The position numbers were made by a program, and so were the translations under genes. Positions 1-11,518 of a DNA stretch of 64,000 bases are shown here, piece after piece. Under the pieces are notes generated by a model. The model had not been told where the DNA came from, did no database searches, and saw nothing but the letters and a program-made list of their open reading frames with translations. Source of the DNA: Ixodes scapularis (taxonomy: Eukaryota; Arthropoda; Arachnida; Ixodida; Ixodidae); contig NW_024609880.1 of NCBI RefSeq assembly GCF_016920785.2, positions 58,603,292 to 58,667,291 on the forward strand, written 5' to 3'. The stretch's first letter is position 1; every line of letters begins with the position of its first letter.

Positions 1-241
1 CGTCGAAACAGCAGCAGCGAACCTCGTAGCGGTCGGGGTGACTGCTGGCTGGAGCGAGAGTGGGCCGGCTACTTATCTATTGCATTAAGTGTCTCGAATA
101 TTCGACCTAAAATGTTCCATAGCTTGGGCGAAGTTGACTCGACAAGGTGATTCTGATCTTATATTTTACGCTAGGGGTTGGAGTAAACTCGAACCTTCTA
201 GCAGTTCGAAGAAGCGTTTCTTCTCGGTCTTGCACGCGGCA
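1..241 (-). repeat. partial LTR of a Ty3/gypsy element (cut by window edge)
   Basis: Read on the minus strand, a purine-rich tract (AAAGGGGGGAG, at 245-255 on the plus strand) is followed by TGCCGCGTGC and then an LTR-like sequence running off the left edge of the window. The tract lies directly after the pol relic at 242-756, where the polypurine tract and 3' LTR of a Ty3/gypsy element should be. The far LTR end is outside the window, so length and target duplication cannot be judged. Identification rests on position and the polypurine tract, not on a match to a known LTR. Confidence 0.55.
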
Positions 242-756
242 TTACTCCCCCCTTTGAGAAAGCATCGTCCCGATGCAACCTGAAATAAATGAACATAAAG
301 CTAAACCAAACAATAGCAAACAGTAAACTCTCATAATCCTGTCTTGTTCGTCGGTTCCGGGGTCGTCTGAGCTATAGATAGACGAACGACGTGCACTATA
401 CTTTGAGAGGCGGCTGGCAGCGTCCTGATGTTCCGGTTCAATCGGGAAGCACCTCGTAGTTCAAGTCCCTACGGCAGCAAATAATCTTTTAGGGCCCGAA
501 GTATCGTCTTAGTATTTTCTCGCATAGATCACGGCGATAAATAGGTTTCCACACCCACACTCTGTCTCCGGGCTGAAAATGGACGTTACGATGCCGATGG
601 TCGACACGTTGGTGGTCCCTAATCCGAAGTAGGGAGAGCTGGCGGACTTGCCTGTTCTGCAAGTTGAGTGGCCATGCGGGCGTCTTCGCTCACGTCGTCA
701 GCAGGGTCATGCGACAGCAGTGAGTCGAACATCGTCGTCACCATTCTTATACCCCT
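242..756 (-). pseudogene. Ty3/gypsy pol relic: integrase C-terminal end
   Basis: Minus-strand translation from about 756 down gives DVSEDARMATQLAEQ, then after a frameshift near 645 QLSLLRIRDHQRVDHRHR, then FQPGDRVWVWKPIYRRD and EKILRRYFGP followed by a stop at 489-491. Further on, VHVVRL appears at about 380-396. These are the typical landmarks of the integrase C-terminus of mag-like Ty3/gypsy elements: the arginine-rich helix, the PGD-VWVW box, the RRYFGP segment and the final VHVVRL before the polypurine tract. The integrase core with its DDE residues is absent; the relic is truncated near 756. It has one frameshift and at least two stops, so it is dead. In an intact element integrase inserts the cDNA into the genome. 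Confidence 0.82.
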
Positions 757-3174
757 GCGAGTCGGCACTAAAAGTGGCATTTACGCCAAATGGCATTCAG
801 TATGAATGTCATTTAGGCATTGCCACACGGCAACTCAAACGGAATTCAACGTAAATGGCATTTTATATAAACTTAGTTCCCCAAACTCATTTAAGTCTCG
901 CAAATCGTACTCTCGTCGGCAGCGCTCCCAACATGTTACGAAAAAAAAAAAAGAAGGCATATACTTGCAAAACTATTTCTCCATCGTTTTAATTACGAAA
1001 ATAATATATTGAACGTATATTTCGCACACTCTTTACGGTCCTAATTGTTTAATGGCTCGGAACCTGCCGCCTGCTCGGTTCGGTCGGCTCTGGGTTCGTT
1101 ACTCCTAGTTGCGCTCCACATTTATGCGTTTTTGCGATGTTGGAAGGAGCGTCTGCCGCGAAGAAAAGGCCACCTGTCAACTGAACCACCCGAGAGACGT
1201 CGGCATTCAAACCATGTAATACGAGCGCCCCCAATATCTTCGGTACCAGAAGCGGGACGGCGGGCTCTGCACCGGCATTCGGGAGCTTACAGAAGCCTTC
1301 GGTTTCCTCACTACATATGCCGCAGTCCATCGCAGAAGCAAAACCTCAAGGACCATGTTTGGTTTGGATATGACACTGAGGGTGGACGTAACCTGCTAAG
1401 TCAAGAGGAGCACGCAAAACAATTAGCAGAAGGGACGGCCGCCTAGTATTTGTTTTGCTTGTGTGGGTCGTCGCAGCACTTCGTACCGCGAACGAGTTCA
1501 CTGCACGACCGGCTTAGTCATGGTTCATAGTAGCGGTCTTCGCCTAGCAGCGCTTAAAATTTCGCGTTTCTTGTTCAGGCAACAGCTCCTGAGGTTGGCT
1601 AACATACCGTGTCAAATGTATTTCCTGTGGGTAGAGATTCTGGCAAGAATGCAAGGCGACAAAAAGAGGTTACTTTTTTGAAGTGGTGCAAATATTGTCA
1701 AGGGTCTGTTGTTTTATTAAACGCAGTGTAGGTATTCGCACCGTGACCTTTGACGAGCTTTTACATGCTCATTGACATGCTTCAAAATGAATGGAAATAA
1801 ATGCTGCATGAAGTCAGTCTCTCAAGGTTTATATCTCTAGCTTTCTTTAATGTGATGTTGGATAATCCCATACTGCCATACCGTTTCAAAGCTAAATATG
1901 CCGCGTGTAATTACATCTAAGCATCATATCGCTAAGAATATGATTCCTGCACAGTATTAATGCAAAACATCATAAAAAATGTTTAATAAGGTAGTGGGCA
2001 TATATACATTGAATACAGCTGCACACTTGTCACTTAACATATCTACATGTCTGGAAAACATTTGCCGATGGGCCACCATATAAGTACGCAAAGTGAACTG
2101 GCTACATTATAGAGAAATCTAAACATTTCTGGAATCACTGCCTCTCAATAACAAGCAGCAGCTGCTTCTTGCAGCCATGGAAACTTCTGTGACATTATCC
2201 TCAATGGTTTTCAGACGTGCAGTGCAAAAGCACTGCAGAAAGCGACCTGTGCGGGTAGCCTTCTAGAAAAGCAGCAATGAAAGAATTGTGTGGGGCTGAC
2301 GAGGACGGTGCAATAGCCAGCATCAGGACTGCCACTGGCATTGACCCCAACAAACCTGATTTCGGTTGCAATGTCAGTGTTGATGCCATGAGTTACAGAA
2401 CAGGCCGTCGAAGCAGTAATGTGCAGCTGACAAGACTGGAAAGGAATAGGCCACGCAGCCGTAGAAGCTGTTTCGCCTTCGTTTTGAAGCAGCCCGACAC
2501 GCTCCAGTAGAGCATCCAGAAGATGCGAGTCACTTGAATGAGCAGTGATGGCAGTCCTAAATAAAATGACTGAGCAAGGAGCTCTAGTCTATTTAGCAGT
2601 TGTATCTAAAAGTAAGAGATAAAACGATATTGCTTAACAGTAAAGAATTGTGATAGTCTTCTTTATCACAACTTTCCCTCATTAGAACTCTTCTGTACCA
2701 CACAACTGCGGGCTTCTGTCTGCTCTCTTTTACCAAAGCCTGGAAAATTGGGCGTTTATGTCTAGGCAGTGTGTTTATTTGTCTTTGAGGTATTGCAACA
2801 CTACTTAAAGCTGTATATGAAAAGTTTAGCCAGTCCAGTATGACTGCTAGCCTGGTGACACACAAACGCACATTGGTACGATGCTCGCATAGATCGAAGT
2901 GGTCAGAGCCAACATCACCTGGATAGCAACATAGTACTGAATTTACTACACCTACCACGGTTGGCCGTAGTTTAAAATTAGCACATGCCTGCTGTATCTG
3001 CTTTTGGCTTTGATTAATGCTGAATCGGTGAAGCGCTGATTGACCACGAATTCTAGCCGTGTGCTGACTCAACACTCATGTCCAATCGACGTGCCGCAGT
3101 GCTGCGGCTGATCAAGGAATATAGCTGATGTAAGAAATTCACTATACATGCCTTGCAATGTAGGTGGTGTTGGC
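757..3174. other. no recognisable gene; unassigned DNA
   Basis: I see no transposon domain, RNA gene or convincing exon here. Open frames at 1045-1446 (plus, 133 codons), 1049-1330 (minus) and 2593-3075 (minus, 160 codons) have no motif I recognise and no ATG context or splice borders that single them out. The stretch 2200-2580 is less AT-rich than its surroundings and has an AATAAA-like signal near 2560, so it could be a transcribed or retroposed fragment, but nothing confirms that. Confidence 0.5.
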
Positions 3175-3290
3175 AAGGACACTGAAGTTGGTATCCCTGG
3201 GTTGTGCAGCGAGAGGTTTCGTCCCACGTGCTCCCAGCTGTGGTGCACTAAAGCACTCGGCCACCAATCTCTCACCACCACAAGGAGACT
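3175..3290 (-). repeat. tRNA-derived (Ser/Leu-like) SINE head
   Basis: On the minus strand the sequence has GGTGGCCGAGTGC, which fits the A box of a serine- or leucine-type tRNA promoter, followed by GGGAGCACGTGGGACGAAA and CACAACCCAGGGAT. The same order of blocks (GGTGGCCGAGTGG, GAGCACGTGGAGCGAAA, CACAACCCGGGGAT) is seen in the better preserved copy at 54780-55020, so the two belong to one family. The B box that follows in the other copy is lost here, and the sequence beyond is unrelated. It is most likely a decayed, 3'-truncated SINE. Confidence 0.5.
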
Positions 3291-3695
3291 GCTCTTATAA
3301 AAGCTAAAAGCGGCAATGCTTCTTACACCGATCTGTAGTCAAAGTCCAGCGAATGCTGTCTTGTAGTAATCCTTCCACCACCAAACACGCAAGCACTTTG
3401 TAGAACCAGATTTTATCGTCGTCTTGCCATACGCTACCACGGTATGCTCGAAGTCACTGGATAACCACCTGCCTCGCAACTCTTCAAAATGTTGCCATGC
3501 TGGTCACCTCCAGGAAGGCCACTGATAAGTGACAGACCCTGACTCAAGCTGACGACGCCCTTCGCCGCAGTTAGCGAACCAGGCGACCTATGATTATGTT
3601 CAACAACTGGCACCAGTTCAATGCACGTATCAGTGAAGGGCTATTCAAGGTCAGGTAGATGCTGGGGTTTGGCACTTTGGTCTTCGAGTGCACAG
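3291..3695. other. no recognisable gene; insertion target of the hAT element
   Basis: Unassigned sequence. No open frame above 80 codons and no motif is visible. It ends at the 8-bp target GTGTTGAC (3696-3703) used by the hAT element that follows. Confidence 0.5.
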
Positions 3696-3703
3696 GTGTT
3701 GAC

Positions 3704-4911
3704 CAGTGTTGTACACGTTCCTCAAAAAAAGGAACGAAAGCTCGTTCCTCGTTCCTTCTGATCTTTGGAACGCGTTCCCGTTACAAGTTCCATATGTGGA
3801 AAAGGAACTCGTTCCCGTTACAATTAAAAAAAAGGAACGTATCGTTACATATACGTTATATTTGTATCTTGCTGATTACCGTATCTTGTTAAATCGAGAG
3901 AAGTTTTTTAAATCTATTCTATCAGATGGCAACATAAGAATTTGAATGCCGTGATGGAAGGGCACCAGGAAAAGAAATCAAGCGGAAGCAGAATTTCATT
4001 TCTTGATATATTCACCATTAAAAATCTCAGTTTTTAACCATATTCATGTTTGTTGTGGGCGATTCAGACGAACCAAATATACTATTACTCCACATTGCAC
4101 GAGCGGTTTTCCAACAACCTGACGCATTTCAATCTAACAAAGTCCCTTGTTTGAACTTAACAACAGTTGCTTCTCGATGTTGCTGTCCGCAAGAAGAGCA
4201 AGCGAAGAAGGTGGTAGGGCTTTTGGGATGTCAGTCTTGAAAACTAGAAGTTCTTCGTGAAGGTTGGATTCGTTGTTCAGTTTGAAGGTGGGGGACAAGG
4301 GAAGAAGGAATAACGGCAAATATTTGTGTACATGTAAGTGATCAATGTTCGGGATATGTGCGTTCAATGTCTGGTAACCTGTCGTTTGTTGAAACTGTAG
4401 GTCTCGTTGTGGAAGTTCAGTAACGGCTGTATTTAGCCTTACATTTCTGCGTGTATGAGGATTCGTGGAAGCAAAGAAAGTAGCTGAGTTTGAAACGGCC
4501 CCCTTTCTGTGCCTTTCCCTTTGACTAAAGGTTTTGCTTTTTGTACGGCAGCATCGGGCACTGAAAAAAAAAAATCAATGTCCACTAGCTCTCCTGTACC
4601 CAACTCTTGCCAAGCAAGGATCACAGAAAATAAACCCTAAGATAAGTAACTAAAAAATTAACGAGATCCTGCTCTTCGTAAAGATATTGTTATTATACTT
4701 TTAAAATTTCCCTCTTAGAAATGAAATAAAAATTACTCCACTGGACAAAAAAGAAAGGAACGTCGTTCCTTTTTTCGTTCCAGTAAACATGTAACGAGTT
4801 CTTGTTCCAGTTCCACGAATGCAAAATGGAACGACGGCGTTCCGTCGTTCCTCCTAAAAAGAACGCGTTCCAGGAACGGCGTTCCAAGGAACGCCGTTCC
4901 GTACAACACTG
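3704..4911. mobile_element. non-autonomous hAT element, 8-bp TSD GTGTTGAC
   Basis: The element begins CAGTGTTGTAC at 3704 and ends GTACAACACTG at 4911, an 11-bp perfect terminal inverted repeat in the hAT style (CAGTGTTG). It is flanked by an identical 8-bp duplication, GTGTTGAC, at 3696-3703 and 4912-4919; 8 bp is the hAT hallmark. Both ends (3715-3850 and 4740-4905) carry many copies of GGAACG or its complement, matching the subterminal repeats to which hAT transposases bind. The 1208-bp interior has only short open frames (for example 4046-4240 plus and 4134-4367 minus) with no transposase or BED motif. It should therefore be mobilised in trans. The perfect target duplication suggests a comparatively recent insertion. 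Confidence 0.9.
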
Positions 4912-4919
4912 GTGTTGAC

Positions 4920-5669
4920 ATCGCAAACACTTTTCATTTCTGTCAGGGATATTGCAGGTTTGCGTGGCCCTACTGTACCAAATTAAGTGCTAAACAATGA
5001 GGGGAACTTTGATATCTGAGCTGGCAGTGGAATATGCGTGGAGTAGCCTTCTCTGAAAAGGAGTTTACTGAAAGCTTAGTATTTGTTACTGTAGATTATG
5101 AAATGTAATTGATATTTATCAAACCTGTCACGAAAGCCTTCAGTTGTCTTCCTTGGTTCTTACGTGTTGTCTGAGCACATTATTGGTCAGTTATTCGTCA
5201 GTAGAGAAAAGGGTAGTAACTTGACACCAAGACTCGGAAACATATGTTTTTCATTCTGGAACCAAAATGTAGCCTTGAAATTCTCCTACGTGGGGCGCTC
5301 GTATACCTTCAAGTCGGACATTGGGTGGCTTGCGGAAGGCGATAGCGAAAACTGTTCCCACTCTTCTCACTGTTGTGTGTGCGTAGTTGCACTGTGCCGG
5401 TGACAAAGTTCCCTATGCAAAGGCAACAGGCCTTTCAATGCCGTCTACTCACATTTGGCTCAGTATTGGTCCCAGCCCGGACGGAAAGGCGTCGCAGGCT
5501 AGCAATATGTTACGTGAAACATCGTAGTGTGCTAGAACATCTGAGGATTCTAGCAGAGGCTTAGCGCGCTTTCACGCCTATGCATCCGTCTTCGTCCAGA
5601 CCCACACCTTATCTGGCGATGAACCGATTGGAACTGGTTCATCGCCAGAAGGCGATGAACCGGTTTCAA
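4920..5669. other. no recognisable gene; inverted repeat near 5620-5665
   Basis: No domain is seen. Near the right edge the segment TGGCGATGAACC recurs in both orientations around 5615-5662, giving a short hairpin next to the gypsy relic. Confidence 0.5.
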
Positions 5670-6565
5670 CACATGGGCGGGCCACCTCGGAAAACAACCA
5701 TAAAGGGGAAAACTTCAAAGAACGACTGTAGCTCTCTCTTGTTCGTCGGTTCCGGAGCTTTCTTGATAGCCTTCACCTTTTCAGGTGAGGGACTGCCACC
5801 GCCCTTGTTGGCACGCTGCCCCAGATACGATACTTCCTTGACTCAAAAAACATACGTGTCAGCATTCAGATGCAAGCCGTCGTCCCGGATGCGCTAGAGC
5901 ACCCTCTGCAGCTGATCGTCGTGTTCAACTGCCGTTTGCCCATTGATAAGAATGGCATCGAAAAAACGCTGCACTCCTTCGAGGCCGTTCAAGAGTTCTT
6001 CCATATAACCCTCGGAAATGGCCAGAGCCATGGCCACTGCAAATTGTAACCGGATCACCTTCAAAAGCCAGTTGTTGACAGTACTTCGTTACTGTCAACA
6101 ACAACAGGGAAGTCTCCTCGTCGACGCGAATTTGCTGATAAGCTTGATCCAAGTCAGGCCAGGAGAACGCCGACCAACCTCGAAGCCTTCCCAATAGCTG
6201 TTCCGGTGTAACCACATATAAGTCTCCCCCTTGACGACAGGGTTGAGTGTTACCTTGTAGTCACCGCAAATTCTAATCTTCAAATCCCTTAAATTGAGAA
6301 CAATAGACGTCGTCCAAGGAGAGCGTTTTACCGGAACGTAGACACCTTCTTCCACAAACTTATCGATGCATGGCTTCGTCCGCTTTCGGCAAAAGAACGA
6401 ACGGTGCTTTGACGCGCCTTGTGAAATTCGAGTGAGGCTTGATCTTCCCCTTCAATTCGCTCAGGGGGACCCTTGCTCTTCCCCAGCTTGGGCATGAAGA
6501 CTTCCTAGAAGTCCCCGAGTAGAGTTGCCACCTTAGTGGTGATGGGTATTGACCAGAACGGGTAC
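5670..6565 (-). pseudogene. Ty3/gypsy reverse transcriptase relic
   Basis: Minus-strand frames give in order: FMPKLGKSKG (about 6500), VYVPVKRSPWTTSIV and RICGDYKVTLNPV (6230-6350), SAFSWPDLDQAYQQIRVDE (about 6115-6180), the catalytic region reading FFDAILINGQT (about 5940-5970) and the following SYLGQ, PEKVKAIKKAPEPTNKREL and LQSFF (5690-5850). This is the order of a Ty3/gypsy RT from the fingers to the start of the thumb/connection. Several frameshifts and stops break it. The expected YLDD metal-binding box reads FFDA, so one of the two catalytic aspartates is gone. RNase H and integrase are not found downstream. The reading direction matches the gypsy piece at 1-756, but the two are 5 kb apart and need not be one insertion. 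Confidence 0.85.
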
Positions 6566-7640
6566 TTACCACCCTATGTTGTTTTGGTAGCAGCTGGCAC
6601 TTGAACTTGATGTCACAGGTGGCAGTCGTCCAGCGACTCTCTATGACCTACGGGAACCCTGGTGCCGTTCGGTTATCCCGTGTGTGTTTAAAGGCCCGTT
6701 CACACTCTTGTGACCTCTTAAAACTTGGTGGCTTAAAACCTCTTATAACAAGAGGACACACTGGCGCCATCTATTGGGTAGAAGGGTAAACTTGGCGGTC
6801 CGGCACGTTTTCTATTTTTCTCGCGCATTATCCTTTCTTTCTTGGCTCAACAAACTTTTGTCAACGTTATAAACGAGCCTTTCTCATAGGTATTACGCAC
6901 ATTTTACCTCGGAAATCCCGCAAAACCTTCGCTCTTGTGAAACGCAGTTCCAGGGTCATCGCATAGATGGCGCCAGAATGCCAGTGTGTTCCCTCGTCCT
7001 AATAAATTTTAAGAAGTATAAACAGATCTCGTCTCTCTCGGTCGTACTCGGTTGCAAGAGTGTGAACGGGCCTTAACCATTCAGCGGTCTCGGCGGCGGT
7101 CATAATCCTCGGCCACTCACGTGCGAGGACGGATGGGATCACTTAACAAGGAGAAGTGCCCCACGAAGAGCAAGTTGGCGATAGTTTTGTCCTCTGCAGT
7201 GCAGTATGCCTTGGCAGTGCCGACTCGTTTCTCCACTGGGGTGGTTAGGTGCACACAAGTCACCTGGCCAACCAAGCACTCTATGTAGGGCCGACAAACA
7301 TTCACAAAATACCTGAATACGCCGCCGGCATCACTCAAACGGCTGATTGAAGATGTAGTACGTTAGTAGGTACAGTAGCCTGTCTTCAAACCAGCGTTCA
7401 TTTGGTGACTATGCTTGGACTGCGTGTGTACTTGCTATAGCAACAGTACTCCACTGTTCGATAGAAGACTCTTCGAGACAAAGCTCGCGGAATGCGTCTA
7501 CGATGATGATGACGGCCTTCTCAACAGCCGGAGACGCTCGAACCAAGATCAACCCATGCCGCCGTATCAGAAACGGCGGAAGCGCAATACGGCAATTAGG
7601 ATCCCTCACAGACGTAGAAGTGAGCACGGCAGACGAAGAT
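6566..7640 (-). pseudogene. PIF/Harbinger-like transposase relic, split by a MITE
   Basis: Read on the minus strand, the piece at 7077-7630 gives FRELCLEESSIEQ, then FRYFVNVCRPYIE, PVEKRVGTAKAYCTAEDKTI, ANLLFVG and finally LAREWPRIMTAAETAEW. Left of the inserted MITE, at about 6570-6688, frames give GFP, then a stop, VIES, then LDDCHL and DIKFKC. Together these follow the N-terminal half of HARBI1-like (DDE_Tnp_4) transposases: a regulatory N-terminus, a helix-turn-helix-like region (AEDKTIANLL-G), and the segment around the first catalytic aspartate, where LDGCH is usual and LDDCH is seen. Multiple frameshifts break it. The second Asp and the Glu of the triad are not present; the relic stops where the gypsy relic begins. 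Family assignment is from recalled motifs, not a search. Confidence 0.65.
6692..7073. mobile_element. 382-bp Harbinger-type MITE with TSD TAA
   Basis: Terminal inverted repeats of 24 bp start AGGCCCGTTCACACTCTTG at 6692 and close with its complement at 7073; only two mismatches are seen within the 24 bp. The element is flanked by TAA on both sides (6689-6691 and 7074-7076), the 3-bp TWA target preference of PIF/Harbinger transposons. There is no internal coding capacity. It lies inside the transposase relic at 6566-7640, cutting it between the TAETAEW and GFP segments, so it inserted into a Harbinger element after that element had landed. Confidence 0.88.
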
Positions 7641-7994
7641 CAGGTGTAAGGTACAGCCAGAGCAAGCAAGTACCACAGAAATCACCAACAGAGCCAATTG
7701 CGAGCAAGCTGTCAACTGTAGTGTCGGAGCGCGGGATGCTCGGCTTACGGATTAGCTTATGACAACGTTACGTTGACTAATGGATTTCGCCCGATGCTTT
7801 TCCTCATTGCTGCCACAAAACATCTAGTTTTTGTCAGAAATTGAATATATTTAAAATTTGTATGCGCAACTTTCTATCCCGTTTTTCTGTTATATTTTGT
7901 TCTCCAAGCCGATAACACAACAATAGTGTTTCGCCGTTTTCACATTTTTTATTGACGCCACGATTGACGCACGCGTTCTCTGTGTGCCCGAAGC
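7641..7994. other. no recognisable gene
   Basis: The plus-strand open frame 7415-7762 overlaps the Harbinger relic in antisense and looks like a shadow (Arg/Ser/Gln-rich, no domain). The rest, to the end of the LINE at about 7995, shows nothing. Confidence 0.5.
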
Positions 7995-8459
7995 GACTTT
8001 ATAATAATAACAATTTCTTTATTTTTCCGCCAAAAAAAGTTGAAACGTGACTAGAAGGAAAAAGCTGTAAAAAGAGCTTGGCTGGCCGCTAGCCACCCCA
8101 AACAAGCAGTCGCTAAGCAAGCACCAAAAGCATGGTACAATGAAATTTACAAATTCATAACATGAGGGAAAATTCATCACACAACAGGAACAGCTTTTTA
8201 CAAAGCCATAAAACATTAAATCGACACACACACCCCTAAGACATACAGTGCATTCTAACTAAGCTCAACACAGTCAGCGCTCATTGTTGATAATAAGGTT
8301 TGAAATAAAATATTCCCGTAGAAGGCTCACCGCTGTACTGCTGATATCTAAATTTTGCCTATTCAGCTGATTGAGGGTACTTGGCAAAGTATATGTCATA
8401 GTTCGATTGCCGTAATTAGTTCTTGAAAGGGGTACTTCACAGGGTTCTTTAGTTATTGT

Positions 8460-8524
<65 letters not shown>

Positions 8525-10150
8525 ATATACATTTTGTTTTAGGTTCGCTAGGTATTCGAAGTGACGCTGGGGTTTTTCTTAGTATTTTTTTTTGCAACAT
8601 AAATATTTTCTGGAGGCTTGTATAGGTTGTGGTGCCTAATATGAGATGACCTAATTTAAAAGTGAAAAAATAATGATTTATATAAAATTAACTTTGTTCT
8701 GAGTGGTGAGATGTATTTATTACGATATACGGTACCGACTATACTGTATAATTTAGATATAAGTATTATGGTCATACCATGATATGTTTTCTTGTAAAAC
8801 AACCCCAAAGGTTTTAGACTTGGAAACAATTCCAACTTGAGTAGAATTTTAAAAAAAAATTCTTAGTAATACTGAAACGCCTATGTTTTGGTCGAAACAG
8901 AACTGCCTTCGTTTTATTCGCGTTTATTTTTAAAGAATTATGTTTACTCCAAATATCAAGCTTTTTCAGGTCATCATTCACATCTTCTATAGCATCCGAG
9001 GCGTTATCACCGTTAAAAATTATGCGTGCGTCATCAGCATAAATAACGAAGTATATTGATGGGCTTATATTTAATATATAATTTATATAAATGCTGAAAA
9101 AAAAGGTACGAGAATACTACCTCGAGGAACACCTGATTCAATTGGCTTGATTTCACATAAATAACCATTTATGTTAACATATTGTTTACGGGAGGATAAA
9201 TATAATTGTAAAAGTTGGTACACTCGCCCACGAAATCGATAAATGGCTAATTCTTTTTAATAATAAATTATGATCGAGATAGTCGAATGCTCTTGTAAAG
9301 TTTATGAGTAAACCAAGCGTGAGTTCTTTTTTTTTACTTTTTTAAGAATATGTTCTTTTTGCGCAAGAAGTGCGAGTTCTGCAGATCGTTGTTTGCGAAA
9401 CCGAAATTGCGATGGACCTAAAATGTTATGGTTATCAGCAAATGATGTTAATCGTTGAGGTAGAACTTTTTCTACGCCTTGAGAAAACAGAGTCAATCGA
9501 AAGAGGTCGGCAATTACTCAAGTCGTTTTTATTACCTTTTTATATAGAACGGTTACCTTAGCCAGCAGCATTTGTTTAGGAAACACGCTGTCTTTCAAAC
9601 ATACATTAAAGACGGGCGTCAAAGCACGCAAAATAAGATTAATTACGTATTTAACTGGTGTAATCTGTAAATCATCGGAATCACAACTTCTACTATTTTT
9701 TAAAGCATTAAAGATATATTACTTCCGAACTAGTAAAAGGCGTCAGATACGAAGATTGAATATTTTGATCACTGATGTACTTGCAAGCATCCGACTCAGT
9801 AGTTTCTTTAACTAGGTTTACAAAATACTCATTAAGCGCATTAGCTAACTCTTTTCCGGACAGCTCCTGACCATAGATGTTTAACGTTTCTACTCGTTTC
9901 TCGGTACATGTACTACGTAAGACAGAGTTTAACTTTTTTCATAAAACGTCGACTTTGTTATTACATGATAAAAATAAGTTACAGAAATAAGACTATTTTG
10001 CAGGTCGCAGTTCTTTGTTTAGTTGGTTTCAATAACGTTTAAAAGTAATACATTTATCAGTTTCTTTTGTTTCTAAATTTTTTTAATATAGCGTACGTTT
10101 AATATTAATTCTTTTGAGCAATTCCTTAGTGTTGTGACCGAAAAAAGATT
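7995..10150 (-). pseudogene. LINE (CR1/L2-like) reverse transcriptase relic
   Basis: Minus-strand frames, in 5' to 3' order of the element: a leader of RT with CITFKRY, NQLNKELRPAK and ELANALNEYFVNLVKE (about 9790-10110); NCRPLSIDSVFSQ and ADNHNILGPSQF (9380-9500); the palm with SGVPRGSILVPF (about 9130); the catalytic box VIYADDARII at about 9020-9050; NSLKINANKTKAVLF (about 8890-8940); ENISWYDHNTY (about 8775); and a C-terminus with RTNYGNRTMTYTLPS (about 8385-8430). The YADD catalytic aspartates are intact, but frames are broken by many indels and stops and by a TA microsatellite. The endonuclease is missing, as expected for a 5'-truncated copy. The tail at 7995-8250 is the likely 3' UTR. 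The clade call is tentative. Confidence 0.82.
8462..8529. repeat. (TA)n microsatellite
   Basis: About 68 bp of nearly pure TA dinucleotides with a few interruptions at the right end. It sits inside the LINE relic between the RT thumb and the C-terminal segment and must have grown after the LINE inserted. Confidence 0.95.
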
Positions 10151-11518
10151 CACAGCCGGTGTTTTATATGTGATGTTTGCACATGATGGTGCTAGTGCCT
10201 GTTTGAAGAAAAGACGAAGGCAGTGTCGGGTGTACTTTTACGCACAATATGCGATGATATTTTTTTTTTATTTTTGATGAGATTACTTTTAGTATGAAAT
10301 AGACCGCTGCGGACAACTACAAAGGCTATTGACATGATGACACCTTCGATGTCATAACATTTTTTAGTAGAACGACGAGCAAAATAGCTTTGTTACACCA
10401 GCTCCGCCTGTCCCTACAGAAGCGAAGATATTTTGTACTTAATTCTGTCACTGAGTTTCGTGTCCTGTTGGGAAAGTGTTAAATGAAACACGATTCTTCC
10501 TTGTAATGAAAACACTGACGTAGTGGTGGTTGTTGTTCCGGAAAGGTAATTGTAATTTAAAGAGTACAGTAGTGCGCGAATAATCTGGTGTAATTTTTTA
10601 ATTGTGTACCGTTCAAATTTTGTTTGCGAGAGCAGATGCCAAGTGCGCAACGTTCCCTCGCTTTGTACATCTGATGAAAAGTTTCTTTGTTGCCTGTGGA
10701 CATAGATGTAATTTCTCGGCTGTGAGATATCCACCGGCTGACTGCAAACTATTCTCGTTTGGACTAATGCACTCATCGTAAACCTGCGGAACAGTAACTT
10801 ATATTGTACTCCGAAGAAATACCAACTTCCAAGTCATCGCTTATCTTGTTTGCTAGTGCGTGGCTCTCGCACATGCTTCCTTAAGACCTTGGAAGATGAG
10901 CATTCTGAAATTGCTATACGAACGTTCAAAGCCTTTCTGAATAAATATTGTTCGTCAATGACTTCTTCATGGCTGTTGGAGCTATCTTCCAATTGTATAC
11001 TGGTGGGCGAGCATCATCTGTGGGATTCTGTAATAACTACTTTGTAATCCATTTTGAAGACCCAATGACGACTGTCTATACTGAACATGCGGACTTCTCT
11101 CTCTACAGCGAAGAAACTACTGCAGAATCCTCTGTAAACAAGTAGATGTAACTGAACTTGCGAGAGGACTTCATGAGGAATGTACGTGGATTTCGTGTTC
11201 CAGGTTAGTTGTTTCTTACTCAGCATTCTCAATACATTTTGAGGAAATAAGTGATATGTAAGTTAACCGTAAATAAAGAGATCCTCGGTATGACAAATAT
11301 TTTTTCATAGAGAAACCATTCTTGTGACACCCTAATGGTTCCGTTAAGACTAAATTCTGCTCTGCTACGCTCGGAGGTGATTAACATTTAATAAACTAAC
11401 AATGTGCCTAAACTGGTGGTTCTGTAATTTAGAACAAAATCAGTTATGTTCAAAAATTGTATTAAGTACAAAATATAGCCCTTTATTTTCAATATAGTAT
11501 TGTTTCTTCTTATTTCAG
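10151..11518. other. no recognisable gene; AT-rich, may include upstream exon
   Basis: No domain is seen. A good splice-donor-like CAG|GTTAGT lies at about 11200. Just before it an ATG opens a short frame (MYVDFVFQ) in phase with the candidate exon at 11519. Open frames at 10414-10776 (minus) and 10850-11145 (plus) have no recognised motif. Confidence 0.4.

Noticed and set aside
1045..1446. 133-codon plus frame and 93-codon minus frame considered as integrase core
   Set aside because: Neither shows the HHCC finger nor DDE motifs; the gypsy relic stops at about 756.
1..10150. Gypsy pieces at 1-756 and 5670-6565 as one element
   Set aside because: They are 5 kb apart with an intact hAT insertion and unrelated DNA between; the 3' piece lies where it would fit, but nothing links them, so they are kept separate.
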